Source of the DNA: JAENVU01 sp031422675
GTDB lineage: Bacteria > Actinomycetota > Acidimicrobiia > IMCC26256 > JAENVU01
DNA: 10,281 bases
NCBI GenBank assembly: GCA_031422675.1
Contig: JANPMG010000054.1
Location: forward strand, 1 to 10,281
Direction of reading: 5' to 3'
Made by a program: the position numbers and the translations under genes
Part shown: positions 5,867-10,281 of the stretch, piece after piece
Numbering within the stretch: position 1 is the first letter of the stretch
Layout of the letters: each line of letters starts with the position of its first letter
The notes under the pieces: generated by a model
Databases searched by the model: none
The model's input: the letters and a program-made list of their open reading frames with translations, nothing else
What the model was told of the DNA's origin: nothing

Positions 5867-6553
5867 GTGACCGCATTGCCCTTTCCGCATGGTGAGTCGC
5901 TTCGATTCATTGTCGCGATTGGAGTGCTGATGGCCTCGGTGATCGCCTGCGGTCAGACGCCGCGCGCCGAACGGGTGAGCACTTCAGGAGCTGCGGAAGC
6001 GAGTCCCGAACGTTCCGCTGAACGCGTCGAGCCGATGGTGGCGCACGTGAATTGGGCGACGGTCTACGCGACGGTCAACGACATACGAAGGAGCGACGTC
6101 GTTCTCCACGGGCGTGTCACCTCAGTTCTTGAAGAAGGGATTATTTCGGGCGATCCGGCGAAGGACGCCGCGATACAATTTCGCGAACTTCAGGTGGCTT
6201 CCATTCGAGTGTTGGCTGGAACGCCGCAGGCGAGCTATCGCGTTCTGCAAGAGGGTTACGATCTCTTTCCCCCCGGATCCGTGCCTGAGGGTTCACCGAC
6301 ACGCTCGGCCTACTCGCCCGATGGAATGAGATGGGCATATGAAGGCGACGAGGTCCTGTTGTTCCTGAAGCATTCTCAAGACGCAAAGTCCGAGGTTTTT
6401 ACTATCCCCAACAGTCAAAGCCTGTTCTTCGTTGAGGACGGAGTTCTCGTCTCGGCCGTTCGGGGCTCGGATGATCTGGTCATCAACGAGATCGTTGGAC
6501 GATCTCCTGGGGAGTTCGAACGCCTGGTGGGGTTGCGTGTTTCTGCACGTTGA
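5867..6553 (+). CDS. Putative secreted lipoprotein of unknown function, atypical composition
   Basis: The 228-residue product has a hydrophobic signal segment (about 12-27) and a lipobox VIAC with the lipidated cysteine at 28, followed by Gly-Gln. It is probably anchored on the outer face of the membrane. A Ser/Glu/Arg-rich linker precedes a domain from about residue 60 with SDVVLHGRV, an extended strand region, and EGDEVLLFLK. This resembles small beta-rich lipoproteins with an 'ADVVVxGxV...GDxYLLFL' pattern; I recognise no named family. GTG start with AGGGA 6 nt upstream. Composition is unlike the neighbours: sampled 60-base lines have 27 and 31 G+C, against 43 in a line of mdh. Rare codons ATA, AGG and AGA are used. 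It interrupts a run of housekeeping genes, so recent acquisition is likely. Confidence 0.75.
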   Translation: MTALPFPHGESLRFIVAIGVLMASVIACGQTPRAERVSTSGAAEASPERSAERVEPMVAHVNWATVYATVNDIRRSDVVLHGRVTSVLEEGIISGDPAKDAAIQFRELQVASIRVLAGTPQASYRVLQEGYDLFPPGSVPEGSPTRSAYSPDGMRWAYEGDEVLLFLKHSQDAKSEVFTIPNSQSLFFVEDGVLVSAVRGSDDLVINEIVGRSPGEFERLVGLRVSAR

Positions 6554-6566
6554 TCCTGCGACGGGG

Positions 6567-6582
6567 TGGTGAGTGTTCACCA
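6567..6582. repeat. 6-bp hairpin with a tetraloop after the lipoprotein gene
   Basis: TGGTGA (6567-6572) pairs with TCACCA (6577-6582) around GTGT, 13 nt after the lipoprotein stop. It may help terminate that transcript or act as a dyad upstream of mdh. It is short and has no T-tract. Confidence 0.35.
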
Positions 6583-6601
6583 TAGAAGGAGGATCGTCGG
6601 A

Positions 6602-6613
6602 GGTTCGGGAACC
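6602..6613. promoter_or_regulatory. Operator-like dyad in the mdh promoter
   Basis: GGTTC-GG-GAACC forms a 12-bp dyad centred about 33 bp upstream of the inferred mdh transcription start. It occupies the position where a -35 element would normally lie. Such a placement suits either a repressor or an activator that replaces RNA polymerase -35 contacts. The loop is too short for an RNA hairpin. Confidence 0.35.
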
Positions 6614-6628
6614 ACGGGTGGCCCTCGC

Positions 6629-6634
6629 TAGATT
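6629..6634 (+). promoter_or_regulatory. -10-like hexamer of mdh, likely leaderless transcript
   Basis: TAGATT, a good TANNNT match, ends 6 nt before the mdh ATG. No Shine-Dalgarno sequence is present. Initiation would fall at or next to the ATG, giving a leaderless mRNA. Confidence 0.55.
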
Positions 6635-6640
6635 CGGTGG

Positions 6641-7633
<993 letters not shown>

Positions 7634-7636
7634 CTG

Positions 7637-7698
7637 CTGATCTGAGCCGGGTTGATCAGGGCCTGCTGACTGGCGCGGGCGGACTGGCGCGGAGTCAG
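7637..7698. terminator. Convergent intergenic region with stems and a direct repeat, candidate bidirectional terminator
   Basis: Between mdh and the minus-strand hydrolase, CTGATC (7637-7642) can pair with GATCAG (7654-7659), and CTGACT (7666-7671) with AGTCAG (7693-7698). The second pair encloses a GC-rich loop, and its right arm overlaps the hydrolase stop codon. The 11-mer GACTGGCGCGG is directly repeated at 7668 and 7682 (14-bp period). Weak paired stems between convergent genes suggest transcription ends here from both sides; there is no T-tract. Confidence 0.35.
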
Positions 7699-8603
7699 GC
7701 CCGCCGCGCGGCGGCTCGGGTCCGGTGACCGATCCAGGTACTGATCGCGTCGACGAAGCGCTCGGGCGCTTCGAGCTGCGGCGCGTGACCGCAGTCGGCG
7801 AACTCGATGTACTTCCATTCGGGCCGCCGCCGGGCCACCGCGCGCGCGAACGACACGGGCACCAGCTGATCGCGCCGGCCGTGCATGACGAGGGTGGGCG
7901 CGCTCATCGCGTCCAGGTCTTGGCGCATGCGGGTGACGATGTAGCGGAACAACGTGCCGCCGCTCTGCGCGTACGCGCCGGCCGCCTCGGGGTAGTGGCG
8001 GCGTTCGCCGGCGAGGGCGATCAGCCGGTTCCGTAGATCCGTATCGAGCCGGTCCGGTTCGGCGAGGACCGCGAGCATCGTCGCGTCGACGAGCCGGTCG
8101 GGTCCGAGCCGGCGAGCGCGCGCGTTCACGATTGGCGTGGCGGCGCGGGGCAGGGTCAGCGTCGCAAACTTCGCGGTGCGCGCGAGTTGGTCGAGGTTGC
8201 CGTTCGGCCGGGGATACGCCGCGTTCACCAGCACGACCCCGGTCACGAGTTCGGGATGGCGAGCCGCGAGCGACACCGAGATGGCCCCGCCCATCGAGTT
8301 ACCGACGAGGGTGGCGGGCCGATGATCCCGCAGCCAGTTGGTGACGACGTGACGGTGGGTCTCGAAGTCGGCCCGGCGGTCGTGGCTGCGGGTCCGGCCG
8401 AACCCGGGCAGATCGATCGCCGTGACCGTGGTGCGCAGCGCCACGCTCAACGCCTCGCCGACGAGTTCCCAGTTGACGGTGCTCCCGCCGAGCCCGTGGA
8501 CGAGGACGATCGGTACTGCCTCGGGATCGAGGTCGGGCGCGACCCAGTCCACCGTGTGGACCCAGGTGCCGTCGGCGTCGTACCAGCGATCGTGCATCGT
8601 CAT
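7695..8603 (-). CDS. Alpha/beta-fold hydrolase
   Basis: The 302-residue protein has the full catalytic signature of the alpha/beta hydrolase fold: oxyanion motif LVHGLGG with H36-G37, TAIDLPGFGRT near 61-71, nucleophile elbow GNSMGG with S103, acid D245 in LVMHGRRDQLVP, and H273 in DCGHAPQLEAPERF. The GHAPQLEAPE wording is typical of haloalkane dehalogenase-, epoxide hydrolase- and meta-cleavage-hydrolase-like enzymes, but the nucleophile is Ser, favouring an esterase, lipase-like or C-C hydrolase activity. There is no signal peptide, so it is probably cytoplasmic. The cap region (about 131-230) is Arg-rich. The ATG at 8603 overlaps the stop of the upstream minus-strand gene by 4 nt (ATGA), implying translational coupling. 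The substrate cannot be told from sequence. Confidence 0.9.
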   Translation of the reverse strand: MTMHDRWYDADGTWVHTVDWVAPDLDPEAVPIVLVHGLGGSTVNWELVGEALSVALRTTVTAIDLPGFGRTRSHDRRADFETHRHVVTNWLRDHRPATLVGNSMGGAISVSLAARHPELVTGVVLVNAAYPRPNGNLDQLARTAKFATLTLPRAATPIVNARARRLGPDRLVDATMLAVLAEPDRLDTDLRNRLIALAGERRHYPEAAGAYAQSGGTLFRYIVTRMRQDLDAMSAPTLVMHGRRDQLVPVSFARAVARRRPEWKYIEFADCGHAPQLEAPERFVDAISTWIGHRTRAAARRA

Positions 8604-9163
8604 GGAGTGTCGACAGTTTCCCCGTTCCGCTCGATACCCAATCCCACGAGCAGGTGTTCGTGCAGCTCCATCCAGACGGTGTGGTACGAGTCGATCCGGG
8701 GTGAGGTGAACCAGTCGTGGTCGGCGTTCTCCACTCGCTGCCGGGCGGCGCGCAGGCGGGGCCGGTACCCGTCGAACACGCTGACCGCCACGCCGAGCCG
8801 GCGGATCACGGGGCCGATCCGGTCGTCGAGCGCAACGAGACGGTCGATCACACTCCAGTCGTAGGTGGTGTCGCGATGGTCGTTGGTGACGCCACCGGCC
8901 CGCACCTGCCAGTCGTGACAGATGCGAATGAGTTCGACGTTCAGGGGAAGGAACTTCGTGTACGCGGTCCGGGCCGCGTCCTCGCCGTCCCCGGCGAGGC
9001 GGAACTCGTGGTCGGCCGCGACTCGCCCTTCAGGGGTCAGGATCAGCGAGCCGCGCCGCGCCACTGCGTGCCCCACGCCGAGCACGACGTCATTCGGATC
9101 CGAATCGACATCCTCGATCCGGCCGCGGAGGCGGAGCTGGAGCAGGCGCGGTCGGTCGTCCAC
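8600..9163 (-). CDS. Winged-helix-like (MarR-style) protein of unknown function
   Basis: The 187-residue protein starts at a GTG with no Shine-Dalgarno site, so it too may be leaderless. The first 50 residues read as a small winged-helix: LLQLRLRGRI, a short DPNDVVLGV helix, then VARRGSLILTPEGR as a beta-wing. The remainder is helical, with TAYTKFLPLNVELIRICHDWQVR, GGVTNDHRD and a conserved-looking tail SPRIDSYHTVWMELHEHLL. From memory, unverified, actinobacterial proteins of this wording are annotated as MarR-like regulators or as companions of PEP-utilising/pyruvate phosphate dikinase genes. The adjacent divergent gene here is a PEP-utiliser swivel domain, which fits. It overlaps the hydrolase gene by 4 nt. 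It could be a regulator of the divergent unit or a subunit of the enzyme. Confidence 0.78.
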   Translation of the reverse strand: MDDRPRLLQLRLRGRIEDVDSDPNDVVLGVGHAVARRGSLILTPEGRVAADHEFRLAGDGEDAARTAYTKFLPLNVELIRICHDWQVRAGGVTNDHRDTTYDWSVIDRLVALDDRIGPVIRRLGVAVSVFDGYRPRLRAARQRVENADHDWFTSPRIDSYHTVWMELHEHLLVGLGIERNGETVDTP

Positions 9164-9202
9164 ACCGAAAGAATCTCACGGCGGGTTGTAGCGTGCGCGC
9201 AT
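9164..9202. promoter_or_regulatory. 39-bp divergent promoter region with palindrome TGCGCGCA
   Basis: Only 39 bp separate the GTG of the winged-helix-like gene (minus) and the ATG of the swivel-domain gene (plus), so the two promoters must overlap. An 8-bp palindrome TGCGCGCA lies at 9194-9201, directly over the inferred plus-strand start site. This suits reciprocal or autoregulated control, though the palindrome is short. Confidence 0.45.
9189..9194 (+). promoter_or_regulatory. -10-like hexamer of the swivel-domain gene
   Basis: TAGCGT (TANNNT) ends 8 nt before the ATG at 9203, the same spacing as at purN. There is no Shine-Dalgarno sequence, so the transcript is probably leaderless or nearly so. 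Confidence 0.5.
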
Positions 9203-9553
9203 ATGAGAAACCTCGGGACCGGAACGATCGTGTTCGCCGCGAAGCCGGTGCGGGGGGTGTGGCGCATGTTGACGTCGCCGGACGACGTGCTGGGGCTCAT
9301 GGACGCCGGCGCCGGTGGCGTGATCGCCGGGGTCCAGGATGCCGGCGCCACCTTCCTCGCGCCGATCTTCGACGAGTTGACCGCGGTGGTCTGCATGTCC
9401 GGTACACCGTCGAGCCACATCGGCATCGTGAGCCGCGAGTACCGCGTGCCGTGTCTGATGGCGACCGATCTCGTGGGCGGGATGCCGGTTGACGGCGCGA
9501 TCGTCGAGGTCGACTGCAGTGACGATGTCGGCGTCGTGCGCGCCGCCGGATGA
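9203..9553 (+). CDS. Stand-alone PEP-utilising enzyme mobile (phosphohistidine swivel) domain
   Basis: The 116-residue protein aligns by eye with the swivelling phosphohistidine domain of PEP synthase and pyruvate phosphate dikinase (Pfam PEP-utilizers family). The order is GAGGVIAGVQ, FLAPIFDELTAVVCMSG, then the active-site segment SSHIGIVSREYRVPCLMAT with H72 in the position of the phosphorylated His of the usual TSHAAIVAREL motif, and finally VDGAIVEVD. In known enzymes this domain carries phosphate between a nucleotide-binding domain and a PEP/pyruvate barrel; neither is fused here. It is therefore probably one subunit of a split enzyme. The start at 9203 is chosen for the -10 box placement and because upstream in-frame codons overlap the divergent gene. 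The next gene follows after 15 nt. Confidence 0.85.
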   Translation: MRNLGTGTIVFAAKPVRGVWRMLTSPDDVLGLMDAGAGGVIAGVQDAGATFLAPIFDELTAVVCMSGTPSSHIGIVSREYRVPCLMATDLVGGMPVDGAIVEVDCSDDVGVVRAAG

Positions 9554-9555
9554 CC

Positions 9556-9560
9556 GGAGG
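9556..9560 (+). promoter_or_regulatory. Shine-Dalgarno site deciding the start of the last gene
   Basis: GGAGG lies 8 nt before the GTG at 9569 and immediately after the swivel-domain stop codon. It fixes the start of the truncated right-edge gene. Confidence 0.7.
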
Positions 9561-9568
9561 AAATTTCG

Positions 9569-10281
9569 GTGGCTGATCGCGACTCGGTGAACGAGTGGCT
9601 CCGGTTCCACGGCCGGATCTCGGGATCGATGACGGCGGCGCGTACTGCGCTCGAATCGGCCCTGATTCCGGTGACTGCGTACATCCTGGTGGCCTGCGTG
9701 GAGGCCTACCGGCGCTACCCGGCGATGATGACCGAGATCGCAGCGGCCAAGCCCCCGGCGGAGATCGGCGCCATGGGACGCCGACCCGGCAACCAGATCG
9801 ACGCCGTGCATCTGTGGTCGATCGCCAACCTCCCGTTGGTCATCCGCCAGGCGTTGGAACCGTTCGGCATGATCGATCCGTCCGACGATCTGGATCGGCT
9901 CGGGACCATCTTCGATTTCTGGGCGCCCGCCGCACTGGCGTTTCGCGCCGACGGCGAGCACCAGGCGTTCGATGCCGGACTCGTCGTCCCCCGCTACGGC
10001 GCGGATGTGATCGCCGAGCTGCTCGCCGGCGCCGAACCCGTGACCGACGACGCGTCGCGTCGCGAGATCGCCAAGACGAATGCGTTGCTCACCTCGTTTC
10101 TCTTCCTGCTGTACTTCGACACTCGCGCCGGCTACCAGGACAGTGGTCCGTATCCCTTGGCAGACGGTTCCACGATGTTGGTACGGGACTTCAACGAGTT
10201 CGGAGCGTCGTACTTCCCGTGGAGCGCGGCGGTGTGCGCCGACCTCGAGTACTCGAACCTCACGTGCGCGTTCGTCCTCGA
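9569..10281 (+). CDS. Unrecognised protein, partial (C-terminus off the right edge)
   Basis: An open frame runs from the GTG at 9569 to the window end, giving 237 residues beginning MADRDSVNEWLRFHGRIS. Codon use is that of a normal GC-rich gene and the Shine-Dalgarno site is strong, so it is real. It is largely helical and soluble-looking, with hydrophobic helices near residues 31-45 (ALIPVTAYILVACVEAY) and 173-186 (TNALLTSFLFLLYFDTR). An Asp/Gly-rich segment follows: RAGYQDSGPYPLADG, MLVRDFNEFGASYFPW. I do not recognise the family: no ATP-grasp, PEP-barrel or dehydrogenase motif is visible in the part present. It starts 15 nt after the swivel-domain gene, so cotranscription is likely. A role as a partner subunit is an inference from position only. 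Confidence 0.8.
   Translation, partial: MADRDSVNEWLRFHGRISGSMTAARTALESALIPVTAYILVACVEAYRRYPAMMTEIAAAKPPAEIGAMGRRPGNQIDAVHLWSIANLPLVIRQALEPFGMIDPSDDLDRLGTIFDFWAPAALAFRADGEHQAFDAGLVVPRYGADVIAELLAGAEPVTDDASRREIAKTNALLTSFLFLLYFDTRAGYQDSGPYPLADGSTMLVRDFNEFGASYFPWSAAVCADLEYSNLTCAFVL

Noticed and set aside
8187..8864. 225-codon plus-strand frame opposite the hydrolase and winged-helix-like genes
   Set aside because: Antisense to a clear alpha/beta hydrolase with an intact catalytic triad; the product shows no family resemblance.
8717..9202. N-terminal extension of the swivel-domain frame
   Set aside because: The upstream in-frame sequence is antisense to the winged-helix-like gene and shows no PEP-synthase features; a promoter-like element sits just before the ATG at 9203.

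Overview
The window is GC-rich, densely coded chromosomal DNA. Many starts are GTG, and several genes look leaderless. The malate dehydrogenase is closest in wording to the cytoplasmic-type actinobacterial enzyme, and the gene set is core metabolic. Together these suggest a high-GC actinobacterium, perhaps of the class Acidimicrobiia. The class is an inference from protein style, not a measured assignment.

Left part (1-3369): a truncated minus-strand membrane protein diverges from an apparent operon purN-purH-folD. PurN and PurH are the two steps of purine synthesis that consume 10-formyl-tetrahydrofolate. FolD makes that cofactor from methylene-tetrahydrofolate, so supply and demand are transcribed together. 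purN ends in an unusual in-frame 15-bp tandem repeat. A perfect 12-bp inverted repeat overlaps the folD stop codon.

Middle (3434-7633): a 66-residue zinc-ribbon membrane microprotein, an E. coli-type NADP-dependent isocitrate dehydrogenase (icd), a J-domain protein with an unrecognised N-terminal part, a compositionally atypical lipoprotein, and malate dehydrogenase (mdh). icd and mdh are TCA-cycle enzymes. The lipoprotein between them is much less GC-rich than its neighbours and looks like a later arrival.

Right part (7695-10281): two translationally coupled minus-strand genes, an alpha/beta hydrolase and a winged-helix-like protein, diverge across only 39 bp from a two-gene plus-strand unit. 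That unit holds a 116-residue stand-alone phosphohistidine swivelling domain of the PEP-utilising enzyme family and an unrecognised protein cut by the window edge. This is the least conventional part of the window and the best candidate for an undescribed system, possibly a split PEP-synthase/dikinase-like phosphotransferase. Its nucleotide-binding partner, if there is one, would lie outside the window.

Regulation visible in the sequence: first genes of transcription units (purN, mdh, the swivel-domain gene) have a TANNNT -10-like hexamer 6-8 nt before ATG and no Shine-Dalgarno sequence, while internal genes have clear Shine-Dalgarno sites. No RNA genes, CRISPR arrays, insertion sequences or riboswitches were recognised.
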